Of a stretch of DNA of 54,669 bases, positions 8,632 to 15,691 are shown in pieces (the first letter of the stretch is position 1; each line of letters opens with the position of its first letter). The notes below the pieces were generated by a model. That model searched no databases. It saw only the letters and a list, made by a program, of their open reading frames with translations, and was not told the origin of the DNA. The position numbers and the translations under genes were made by a program. The stretch comes from Iamia sp035765045 (GTDB lineage Bacteria > Actinomycetota > Acidimicrobiia > Acidimicrobiales > Iamiaceae). The DNA is taken from the NCBI GenBank assembly GCA_035765045.1, contig DASTYI010000076.1, positions 1 to 54,669 of the forward strand. The letters are read 5' to 3'.

Positions 8632-10635
8632 TCAGGTCGGGCCGACCGAGGTGTCCTCGACCAGGTCGGCGATCAGCTCGCGGCCGCGCTCGGCCACGTT
8701 CTCGGCCGTGAAGCCGAGGCGGTGGAGGGCCTCGGTCCCCGGGGCGGACTCGCCGAAACGGCCGTCGATCGAGACGCTGGCGTCGGCCCAGCGGTCCCAG
8801 CCCAGCGAGACACCGGCCTCGACGGCGAGGGTGGGCACGCCGGCCGGCAGCACCTCGTCCTGGTAGTCGAAGTCCTCGGCGGCGAACAGGTCCCACGACG
8901 GCATCGACACGACCCGGACGGTGCGACCCTCGGCCCGCAGGATCTCGGCCGCCTCGACGCAGGTGTGGACCTCGGCACCGGTGCCGAGGAGGATGAGGTC
9001 GGGCTCGCCGTCGTCGTCGATGCCGCCGAGCACATAGGCGCCCCGGGCCACGCCCTCGGCGCTGGTGCCGCCGAGGACGGGCAGGTTCTGGCGGGAGAGG
9101 GCCAGGGCGGTGGGCCCGTCGCCCTCGATGGCGACGACCCAGGCGGCCGCCGTCTCGTTGGCGTCGGCCGGGCGGATCATCCGCAGGCAGGGGATGGCCC
9201 GCAGCGCCATCAGGTGCTCGATCGGCTGGTGGGTCGGGCCGTCCTCGCCCAGCGCCACCGAGTCGTGGGTGAAGGAGTAGATGACCTTGGCCCCGCTGAG
9301 GGCGGCCAGGCGGACGGCGGGGCGGCAGTAGTCGGAGAACTGCATGAAGGTGCCCCCGACCGGCAGCACGCCGCCGTGGAGGGCCATCCCGTTCATCGCC
9401 GCGGCCATGCCGTGCTCGCGGATGCCGAAGTAGATCTGGCGGCCGGCGGGCTCCTCGCGGGACTGGACCCCGACGCCCTTGAGGGCGGTGCCGGTGTTGC
9501 CCGACAGGTCGGCACCGCCGCCGAGCAGCCCGGGCACGGTGGCGGTGAGGGCCTGGAAGACCTCGCCGCTGGCCACGCGGGTGGCAGGGCCCTTCTCGGC
9601 CGGCTCCCACGAGGGGAGGGCGTCGGCCCAGCCGGGGAGGCCGGTGCGGGCCTCGCCGGCGGCCCACGCCGCCTTGTCGCCGTCCCAGGCGTCGAAGCGG
9701 GCCTGCCAGGCCTCGTGCTCGGCCCGGCCCCGGACGCCGGCCTCGCGGTAGAGCTCCAGCACGTCGTCGGGGATGTAGAAGGTCTCGTCGGCGGGGAGGC
9801 CCATGACCTCCTTGGTCCGGGCCGCCTCCTCGGCGTCGATCGGGTTGCCGTGGGCCTTGTGGTCGTCGGTGTACGTCGGCGACGGGTAGCCGACCTTGCT
9901 CTCGACGACGATCAGCGTGGGCCGGTCCTCGTCGGCCTTGGCGGCGACGAGGGCGGCCTCGAGGGCGTCGAGGTCCTCGGAGGCCTCGCCCAGCTCGACG
10001 ACCTCCCAGCCGTAGGCCCGGAACCGGGCCGGCGTGTCGTCGCTGAAGGTGAGGTCGGTGCGACCGTCGATCGAGATGTGGTTGTCGTCGTAGACGGCGA
10101 TCAGGCGGCCGAGGCCGAGGTGGCCGGCCAGCGAGGCGGCCTCGTGGCTCACGCCCTCCTCCAGGTCGCCGTCCGAGACGATCACCCACGTGTGGTGGTC
10201 GACGACCTCCTGGCCGTGGGTGGCGCGCAGCCAGCGCTCGGCGAGGGCGAGGCCGACGGCCTGGGCCAGGCCCTGCCCGAGGGGGCCCGTCGTGACCTCG
10301 ACGCCGACGGTGTGGCCGGCCTCGGGGTGGCCCGGGGTCTTCGAGCCCCACTGCCGGAAGTCCTTGAGGTCCTCCAGCGTCAGGCTCGTCCCGGTGAGGT
10401 GGAGCATGGCGTACTGGAGCACCGAGGCGTGCCCGGCGGAGAGCACGAAGCGGTCGCGGTCGACCCACATCGGGGACTCGGCGTCGTACTTCATCACCCG
10501 GGTCCACAACACGTGGGCGAGGGGGGCGAGCGCCATCGCCGTGCCCTGGTGGCCGCTGTTGGCCTGGATGGGCATGTCCATGGACAGGGCCCGGACCACG
10601 TTGATGGCGCGCTGCTCGAGATCGGCGTCGGTCAC
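8632..10635 (-). CDS. tkt: Transketolase
   Basis: About 667 residues, normal for the family. A thiamine-diphosphate enzyme that moves two-carbon units in the pentose phosphate pathway. Motifs: GHQGTAMALAP, TGPLGQGLAQAVG, the TPP-binding SDGDLEEG followed by NH-containing YDDNHISIDG, the pyrimidine-domain FGIREHGMAAAMNG, and THDSVALGEDGPTHQPIEHL. I prefer GTG 10635 (VTDADLEQ) because a TANNNT box (TAGTGT, minus strand 10648-10643) sits 7 nt upstream, giving a leaderless transcript. The alternative GTG 10644 lies inside that box. First gene of the tkt-tal-pgl operon, divergent from the acetoacetate-decarboxylase-like gene. Confidence 0.95.
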   Translation of the reverse strand: MTDADLEQRAINVVRALSMDMPIQANSGHQGTAMALAPLAHVLWTRVMKYDAESPMWVDRDRFVLSAGHASVLQYAMLHLTGTSLTLEDLKDFRQWGSKTPGHPEAGHTVGVEVTTGPLGQGLAQAVGLALAERWLRATHGQEVVDHHTWVIVSDGDLEEGVSHEAASLAGHLGLGRLIAVYDDNHISIDGRTDLTFSDDTPARFRAYGWEVVELGEASEDLDALEAALVAAKADEDRPTLIVVESKVGYPSPTYTDDHKAHGNPIDAEEAARTKEVMGLPADETFYIPDDVLELYREAGVRGRAEHEAWQARFDAWDGDKAAWAAGEARTGLPGWADALPSWEPAEKGPATRVASGEVFQALTATVPGLLGGGADLSGNTGTALKGVGVQSREEPAGRQIYFGIREHGMAAAMNGMALHGGVLPVGGTFMQFSDYCRPAVRLAALSGAKVIYSFTHDSVALGEDGPTHQPIEHLMALRAIPCLRMIRPADANETAAAWVVAIEGDGPTALALSRQNLPVLGGTSAEGVARGAYVLGGIDDDGEPDLILLGTGAEVHTCVEAAEILRAEGRTVRVVSMPSWDLFAAEDFDYQDEVLPAGVPTLAVEAGVSLGWDRWADASVSIDGRFGESAPGTEALHRLGFTAENVAERGRELIADLVEDTSVGPT

Positions 10636-10642
10636 GCCTCGC

Positions 10643-10648
10643 ACACTA
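10643..10648 (-). promoter_or_regulatory. -10 box of the tkt operon (leaderless)
   Basis: TAGTGT on the minus strand, 7 nt before GTG 10635. It decides between the two candidate tkt starts. Confidence 0.5.
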
Positions 10649-10680
10649 CCGACCGGCCCGCGACCGCCCTTCCCCGGTCG

Positions 10681-10686
10681 TAAGGT
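10681..10686 (+). promoter_or_regulatory. -10 box, leaderless gene 10695
   Basis: TAAGGT with 8 nt to ATG 10695; no room for a ribosome-binding site, so leaderless translation is likely. Confidence 0.55.
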
Positions 10687-10694
10687 CCGGGCCC

Positions 10695-11405
10695 ATGACC
10701 GACGTCGGCACGACCGTGTGGGGCCGGATCCAGGGCCGGGAGATCACCTTCCCGATGGAGGTCACGGCCATGAACGCGGCCACCCTCCTGTTCTCGGTGC
10801 CGGCGGGTCCGGCGGCCGCCCTGCTGCCCGGCTCCTCGTTCGAGGTCGTCGAGGTGGCGCCCGGGACGGCGCAGCTGGTCGTCGCCCTGTGCGACTACGT
10901 CGAGAACCCGTGGGGTGACTACGACGAGGTCAACCTCGGGTTCCTCGCCCGCCCGGCCGGGGCGCCGGCGGAGGTCGTGGGCTCGTTCGTGTACCGCATG
11001 CCGGTCAACCAGGAGTTCACGTGCGAGGCGGGCAACCGGGTCATGGGCTTCCCCAAGACCGTCGAGTCGCTCGACGTCGCCTACACGTCGTCGTCGGTGC
11101 GGTTCGCGCTGGCGACCGCCGAGGGCCCGCAGCTCGCCGTCACCCTGCCCCGGGCGGAGTCGGTGGGCGAGCCGGCGGCGGTCGAGGCGGCGTCGTACTC
11201 CTACCTCGACGGCGTGGCCCACGAGACCACGCTGCGGATGGACATGGGCACGGGCGTCGTCGACCCCGCCGCCGTCTCGATCGAGCTCGGGTCGGGGACG
11301 ATCGCCGACGAGCTGCGGTCGCTCGGCCTGCCCACCAGCCCCGACCTGGCGACGTGGGGCGAGGGGCTGACCGCCACCTTCCAGGCCGGACGGCCGCTGC
11401 CCTGA
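10695..11405 (+). CDS. Acetoacetate decarboxylase family protein
   Basis: 236 residues. Resembles the acetoacetate-decarboxylase superfamily (ADC, PF06314): FEVVEVAPG, GDYDEVNLGFL, FVYRMPVNQEFTCEAGNRVMGFPKTVE. In true ADC the lysine of a G[YF]PK segment forms a Schiff base with the keto acid; here it is Lys121. Many members of the family in actinobacteria are not acetoacetate decarboxylases, so the substrate is open. The start is set by the leaderless -10 box. The TGA stop overlaps a CTG that may start the next gene. Confidence 0.8.
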   Translation: MTDVGTTVWGRIQGREITFPMEVTAMNAATLLFSVPAGPAAALLPGSSFEVVEVAPGTAQLVVALCDYVENPWGDYDEVNLGFLARPAGAPAEVVGSFVYRMPVNQEFTCEAGNRVMGFPKTVESLDVAYTSSSVRFALATAEGPQLAVTLPRAESVGEPAAVEAASYSYLDGVAHETTLRMDMGTGVVDPAAVSIELGSGTIADELRSLGLPTSPDLATWGEGLTATFQAGRPLP

Positions 11406-12286
11406 CCGCGCCCTCGGGTCCGTCGCGCCCCCCGGCCTCGGCCCGGCGGCCCCGGGTGCTGCCCGGGTTGGTGGCCACGCTGGCGCTCGGCGCCGTGGTG
11501 GTCGCCGTCGTCCTGACGACCGCGGACCCCGACCCGGCCCCGCCCCCGCCGTCGTCGGTCCCCTCCGACGACGTCACCGTGGCCACCTTCGCCCTCGACG
11601 GCCGGACCTACGCCTACCCGACGCCGCAGCCCGAGGCCGACGCGCCGCTCGGATCGCCGGCGCCGCAGGTGCGGGGCGGGACGTTCGCCTTCGCCCGGAT
11701 CCAGCCCGGGACCGACGACGACCCCGTCGCCTGGGACCCGTGCCGGGCCATCCGGGTGGTCGTGGCCGACGAGGCCATGCCGGATCGGGCCGAGGGGATC
11801 GTCGAGGAGGCGCTGGCCACCCTGAGCGAGGCGACCGGCATCCCGATCGAGGTCGAGGGGACCACCACCGAGCCGGCCCGGGAGGAGCGGGCGCCGGTCC
11901 AGCCCGACCGCTACGGCGATCGCTGGGCGCCGGTGCTCGTGGCCTGGACCGACCCGTCGGTCGTGGCCGGGCTGGAGGGCGACACCGGCGGCCTGGGCGG
12001 CGCGGTGGCGGTGGCGCCGGCCGGGGGCGGGCCCGAGGTCTACGTCACCGGCCAGCTGCTGCTCGACGCCCCGCAGATGGCCGAGGCCCTGCGGGTCGAG
12101 GGCGGTCGGGACCTCGTGCGGGCGGTCGCCCTCCACGAGCTCGGGCACCTGATGGGCCTCGCCCACGTCGACGACGCCGGCCAGCTGATGCACCCCGAGG
12201 GCCAGGACGGCGTCGTCACCTACGGCTACGGCGACCGGGCCGGCCTCATCGAGCTCGGCCGCGGCCCCTGCGCCCCCACCCTCTGA
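11402..12286 (+). CDS. Membrane-anchored matrixin-like zinc protease, paralogue 1
   Basis: About 294 residues if translation starts at the CTG overlapping the upstream stop (CTGA). That rare start keeps the basic segment ASARRPR before the membrane helix (VLPGLVATLALGAVVVAVVL). GTG 11456 is the conventional alternative, but it removes those charges. The outer domain has DPVAWDPCRAIRVVV, YGDRWAPVLVAWTDP and the zinc motif HELGHLMGLAH (first His 245), followed by a Met-turn-like QLMHPE, as in metzincins. This is the smallest of three tandem paralogues and lacks the long Pro/Ala N-terminal region of the other two. It is likely an extracytoplasmic protease; the substrate is unknown. Confidence 0.7.
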   Translation: MTAPSGPSRPPASARRPRVLPGLVATLALGAVVVAVVLTTADPDPAPPPPSSVPSDDVTVATFALDGRTYAYPTPQPEADAPLGSPAPQVRGGTFAFARIQPGTDDDPVAWDPCRAIRVVVADEAMPDRAEGIVEEALATLSEATGIPIEVEGTTTEPAREERAPVQPDRYGDRWAPVLVAWTDPSVVAGLEGDTGGLGGAVAVAPAGGGPEVYVTGQLLLDAPQMAEALRVEGGRDLVRAVALHELGHLMGLAHVDDAGQLMHPEGQDGVVTYGYGDRAGLIELGRGPCAPTL

Positions 12287-12287
12287 C

Positions 12288-12383
12288 CGCGACCCCAGAC
12301 CCACAGGAACCCGTTCTTGTGGGTCAGGCGTCGCGGCGTGGGGTTCCTGTGGGCTGACGGTTGCGGATGCGCGACGTGGGGGC
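12288..12383. repeat. Palindromic repeat family B, diverged single unit
   Basis: Begins right after the TGA of the preceding gene. CGCGACCCC...GGCGTCGCGG encloses a CCCACAGGAA / TTCTTGTGGG stem, then a second half with GGGTTCCTGTGGG and GGGGCACAGGAA. It matches the unit order of the array at 53211. The rest of the intergenic stretch up to 12486 holds a TAGCGT -10-like box (12446-12451) and a purine-rich leader. Confidence 0.7.
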
Positions 12384-12486
12384 ACAGGAAGGCGGTGGGC
12401 GGGGGACCCCTTCCCAGCTCCGGCCTCGGGGGCGGCGGCGACCGGTAGCGTCCCGCCTGGCCGGGGAGACGAAGGGACGGTGGGTG

Positions 12487-14010
12487 ATGAGCACGGACGA
12501 CGACGAGACCCACCACGGCGGCGACCGCACCCAGATCTGGACCCCCGGCGACGTCCCCGCCGAGCCGCCTTCCGTCTCCTGGTCCGAGCCGCCTCCCTCC
12601 GACGGCCCCGCCCGCTCCTGGCGGGTCCCCGCCCCCCTCGTCCCGCCCCACGCCCCCGGGACCGCCCCACCCGGCCCGACCGCCCCCGCCGACACCTGGC
12701 CATCCGCCCCCGCCCCTCCCCGGCCGGCCGACGCCGCCTCGCTGAGGCCGAGCCCGGACGCTCCGTCCTGGCCGGCCGACGCCGCCTCGCTGAGGCCGAG
12801 CCCGGACGCTCCGTTCTGGCCGGCCGACGCCGCCTCGCCGTGGCCGACCGCCGCGCCCGGGCCGGCCGATGCCGCCTCGCTGAGGCCGAGCCCGGACGCT
12901 CCGCCCTGGGCGGCCGACGCTGCCGCGCCCTGGCCGGCTGACGCCGGCGCGCCCTGGTCGAGCCCCGCCGCCCATCCTGCCGCCGACGTCGGCTCGTCCG
13001 CCGCCCCTCCGCCGGCGGCCGGCCCCGCAGGGTCCGCCGGCCCGTGGGGGCTCGGCCCGCCCGCCGCCCCGCTCGGCGGGGCCTCATCGACCGGGGGCCC
13101 GTCGGGGTACGGCGCATCGGCCTACGGCCGGGGCGGGTACGCTCCCGGGGGCGTCGGGCCTCCTGGTGGGTACGGGCCGGCGCCGACGGCGGGGGGCGGT
13201 GGCCGAGGGGTGTGGGTCGTCTTCGGGATCGCGTCGGTCCTCGCCATCGCCGCCGTGGCCTTCCTCCTCGTGGCGGTGATCGTCACCGTGACCGACGACG
13301 GGGGGTCGGAGGCGGTGGTCGCGACCGAGGACACGGCCGCGACCGGACCGACCACCACGCTCCCCGGCGGGCGGCTCGCCCCCGAGCCCCCGATCCCGGC
13401 CACCGACGGCCCGTACGAGTTCTTCTACACCGAGCCCGACGGCGACCCGGTGGCCTGGGACCCCTGCGGCCCGATCCGCTACGTCGTCAACAGCCGGCTC
13501 GCCCCCGAGGGCGCCATGGCGATCCTGGACGAGGCCATCGCCCGGATCGAGGAGGCCACCGGCCTCGTCTTCATCGACGAGGGTTCCACCGACGAGATGG
13601 CCCCGGTCGGCGACGAGGTCCGCCCCGACTCGCAGCCCGAGCGCTACGGCGAGGGCTGGGCGCCCGTGCTGATCTCGTGGACCGATGCCATGGCCGATCC
13701 CGAGCTCGACGGCGCCGCCGGGTTGGCCTCGCCGACGTGGCGGGAGGCGGACTCGGGGGAGCAGGTGTACATCACCGGCTACGTCGAGATGGCGGGCGAC
13801 TACGCCGCCGGGCTGATCGCCCAGGGCGGTCGGGACGACGTGCTCGGGATCATGATGCACGAGCTCGGGCACCTGGTCGGGTTGGGCCACGTCGAGCCGT
13901 CGGACGAGGTGATGACCGACGACCCCAACAGCACCCCCTCGGTCTGGGGCGACGGCGACCGGGTCGGCCTGGCCCTCGTCGGCCGGGGGGAGTGCGAACC
14001 TGACCTCTGA
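12487..14010 (+). CDS. Membrane-anchored matrixin-like zinc protease, paralogue 2
   Basis: 507 residues from ATG 12487 (GTG 12484 is adjacent). The first about 235 residues are cytoplasmic, rich in Pro/Ala/Trp, and contain near-exact 16-residue repeats (PADAASLRPSPDAPSW type). A membrane helix follows (WVVFGIASVLAIAAVAFLLV), then a short linker and the outer domain: DGDPVAWDPCGPIRYVV, YGEGWAPVLISWTD, and MHELGHLVGLGH (first zinc His 458) with a Met-turn candidate DEVMTDDP. The domain is clearly homologous to the genes on both sides. It is probably a membrane-tethered metalloprotease facing outward. Confidence 0.75.
   Translation: MSTDDDETHHGGDRTQIWTPGDVPAEPPSVSWSEPPPSDGPARSWRVPAPLVPPHAPGTAPPGPTAPADTWPSAPAPPRPADAASLRPSPDAPSWPADAASLRPSPDAPFWPADAASPWPTAAPGPADAASLRPSPDAPPWAADAAAPWPADAGAPWSSPAAHPAADVGSSAAPPPAAGPAGSAGPWGLGPPAAPLGGASSTGGPSGYGASAYGRGGYAPGGVGPPGGYGPAPTAGGGGRGVWVVFGIASVLAIAAVAFLLVAVIVTVTDDGGSEAVVATEDTAATGPTTTLPGGRLAPEPPIPATDGPYEFFYTEPDGDPVAWDPCGPIRYVVNSRLAPEGAMAILDEAIARIEEATGLVFIDEGSTDEMAPVGDEVRPDSQPERYGEGWAPVLISWTDAMADPELDGAAGLASPTWREADSGEQVYITGYVEMAGDYAAGLIAQGGRDDVLGIMMHELGHLVGLGHVEPSDEVMTDDPNSTPSVWGDGDRVGLALVGRGECEPDL
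12724..12957 (+). repeat. 48-bp tandem coding repeats
   Basis: Inside paralogue 2. Units 12724-12771 and 12772-12819 are nearly identical, a shortened unit lies at 12820-12861, a third full unit at 12862-12909, and then decayed copies. All keep frame and encode a Pro/Ala-rich 16-residue motif ending in Trp. Confidence 0.85.
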
Positions 14011-14023
14011 CCGCCACCGCCGG

Positions 14024-14029
14024 TAACCT
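14024..14029 (+). promoter_or_regulatory. -10-like box before protease paralogue 3
   Basis: TAACCT, 11 nt before ATG 14041 and 35 nt before ATG 14065. Confidence 0.35.
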
Positions 14030-14064
14030 GGCTCGGGTACATGGCGGGCGAGGGGGAGATGGAC

Positions 14065-15453
14065 ATGGCCGACGGTTGGCGCAGCACCGACCCCGACCCC
14101 GGCCGACCGTCCGAGCCGGCGCGCTGGGTGAGCCCACCCCCGCCTCCCAGCCCCGCCGTGCCGACCTCCGACGCCACATCCGACCGCCGCGCCTGGCCAG
14201 GCGACGCCCCGACGGGCCCGACGGCGTGGGTCGACGGTGTTCCGGGCGGTGCGGGGGAGTGGCGCGGTCACGCCCCGTCCGGGCCGCACGACCTGTGGCC
14301 CGTCAGTGGCCCGGGAGCTCCGACCGCCTGGCCCGGGGCCGCGCCGGCCGGTCCGTCGACCTGGCCCGGGGACCACGCCGGTCCGCCGACCTGGCCCGGG
14401 GGCGCGCCGGCGGGGCCGCCCACGTGGGGGCCCGGGGGTTGGGTGCCGTCGCCGCTGGTGTCGCCGAGGCCGGGGTGGGGTCCGCCGGCCGGCCCGCCGA
14501 GGCCGGGGTGGGGGTCGCCGGTCGGACCGGCCGGGCGCGGTGCGCCGGCGCGGCCGTCGCGGGGTCGGTCGGGCCTCGCGGCCCTCGCCGTCGTGCTGGC
14601 CATGGCCGCCGTGGCCGCCGGGTTGGTGCTGGCCGACCCGATGGGGGTCCGTAGCCGCAGCGGCGAGGAGGCCGCCGGCTGGCGCTCGGACGCCGCCGAG
14701 GAGGACCTGGCGCCGTCGGAGGATCGTCCCGAGCCGAGCACGGCGTCGACGACCACCACGACGACCAGCCCGCCGACCACCACGACGACGCCCCCGGCCC
14801 GGCTGGCACCGGCGCCCACGCCCCCCGAGGTGCCCGGCCCCCATGCCTTCATCGGCTCCGAGGCCGACGGGGACCCGGTGGCCTGGGATCCCTGCGAGAC
14901 GATCACCTACGTCGTCAACCCCCGCCGGGCACCCCCCGGGGCGGCGGAGATCCTGGCCGAGGCGATCGCCGCCGTCACCGAGGCGACCGGTCTCGTCTTC
15001 GAGGACCGGGGGGCCACCGACGAGCCGCCGGCCGACGTCGAGCGTCCCCTGCGCGACGAGGCCCGCTACGGTGACGAGTGGTCGCCCGTGCTGATCTCGT
15101 GGACCGATCCCGAGGAGTGGCCCCGCCTCACCGAGGAGGAGGCCATCGGCTTCGCCGGTCCGGACTGGGTGTCGACCGGCGGGGGCGAGATGGAGGCCGT
15201 CACCGGTTCCGTCCAGCTCGACGGGGCGTGGTCGGCCCAGGCGATCGAGGCCGGGTACCGGTCCGACGTCGTGCACCTCGTGATGCACGAGCTCGGGCAC
15301 CTGGTCGGCCTCGACCACGTCGACGGACCCGACGGCATGGGCGAGGTGATGTACGGCGGCGACGACGCCCCCGCGTGGCCGACCCAGTGGGGCCCCGGGG
15401 ACCGGACCGGCCTGGCCGCTGTCGGCTCGGGCGACTGCGACCCCGACGTCTGA
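14065..15453 (+). CDS. Membrane-anchored matrixin-like zinc protease, paralogue 3
   Basis: 462 residues from ATG 14065, which has GGGGGAG about 6 nt upstream; ATG 14059 and ATG 14041 (near a -10-like TAACCT) are in the same frame. The N-terminal about 170 residues are Pro/Gly/Trp-rich with WPG-type repeats. A membrane helix follows (LAALAVVLAMAAVAAGLVLA), then a Thr-rich spacer and an outer domain matching the two preceding genes: DGDPVAWDPCETITYVV, YGDEWSPVLISWTDP, and MHELGHLVGLDH (first zinc His 408) with GEVMYGG as Met-turn candidate. Three consecutive copies with different N-terminal regions indicate tandem duplication followed by divergence. Confidence 0.75.
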   Translation: MADGWRSTDPDPGRPSEPARWVSPPPPPSPAVPTSDATSDRRAWPGDAPTGPTAWVDGVPGGAGEWRGHAPSGPHDLWPVSGPGAPTAWPGAAPAGPSTWPGDHAGPPTWPGGAPAGPPTWGPGGWVPSPLVSPRPGWGPPAGPPRPGWGSPVGPAGRGAPARPSRGRSGLAALAVVLAMAAVAAGLVLADPMGVRSRSGEEAAGWRSDAAEEDLAPSEDRPEPSTASTTTTTTSPPTTTTTPPARLAPAPTPPEVPGPHAFIGSEADGDPVAWDPCETITYVVNPRRAPPGAAEILAEAIAAVTEATGLVFEDRGATDEPPADVERPLRDEARYGDEWSPVLISWTDPEEWPRLTEEEAIGFAGPDWVSTGGGEMEAVTGSVQLDGAWSAQAIEAGYRSDVVHLVMHELGHLVGLDHVDGPDGMGEVMYGGDDAPAWPTQWGPGDRTGLAAVGSGDCDPDV

Positions 15454-15641
15454 CCCAACTCCGAGACGACCGACCGGCACATTGCGACCCTCAGCGGGCG
15501 AGAGGCCCACTCGAGGTCGCCGTTTCGGACACGACCGAGGACAGGACGGGACCGACGCCCGGGGGCGCCCTCGGGAAGATCCACGGGAAGCGACCGCAGC
15601 GCCACCTGACGAGTCTGACATCGGTTGTCGAGCGGGGAACG

Positions 15642-15653
15642 AGAACGCGTTCT
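15642..15653. promoter_or_regulatory. KstR-like palindromic operator
   Basis: AGAACGCGTTCT, a perfect 12-bp palindrome directly abutting the -10 box. It fits the AACnnGTT core of the KstR (TetR-family, steroid catabolism) operator. A repressor here would block the aldehyde dehydrogenase promoter. Confidence 0.45.
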
Positions 15654-15658
15654 ACAGT
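15653..15658 (+). promoter_or_regulatory. -10 box of the aldehyde dehydrogenase operon
   Basis: TACAGT, overlapping the palindrome by one base. The leader downstream holds a 6-bp stem (CTGGAC/GTCCAG, 15662-15677) that overlaps the ribosome-binding AGGAG. Confidence 0.5.
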
Positions 15659-15691
15659 CTGCTGGACACGAGTCCAGGAGAGGCTGACACC

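Noticed and set aside
8479..10683. 734-residue plus-strand open frame over tkt
   Set aside because: Shadow of the transketolase gene, which is well conserved in the other strand.
12724..12957. Insertion or assembly artefact in protease paralogue 2
   Set aside because: The 48-bp units are in frame and encode a consistent 16-residue repeat.
13084..15621. 845-residue antisense open frame
   Set aside because: Shadow of two protease paralogues; no domain and biased composition.
15482..15691. Upstream extension of aldehyde dehydrogenase to 551 residues
   Set aside because: Would translate the operator, promoter and leader; ATG 15692 has AGGAG and matches family start.
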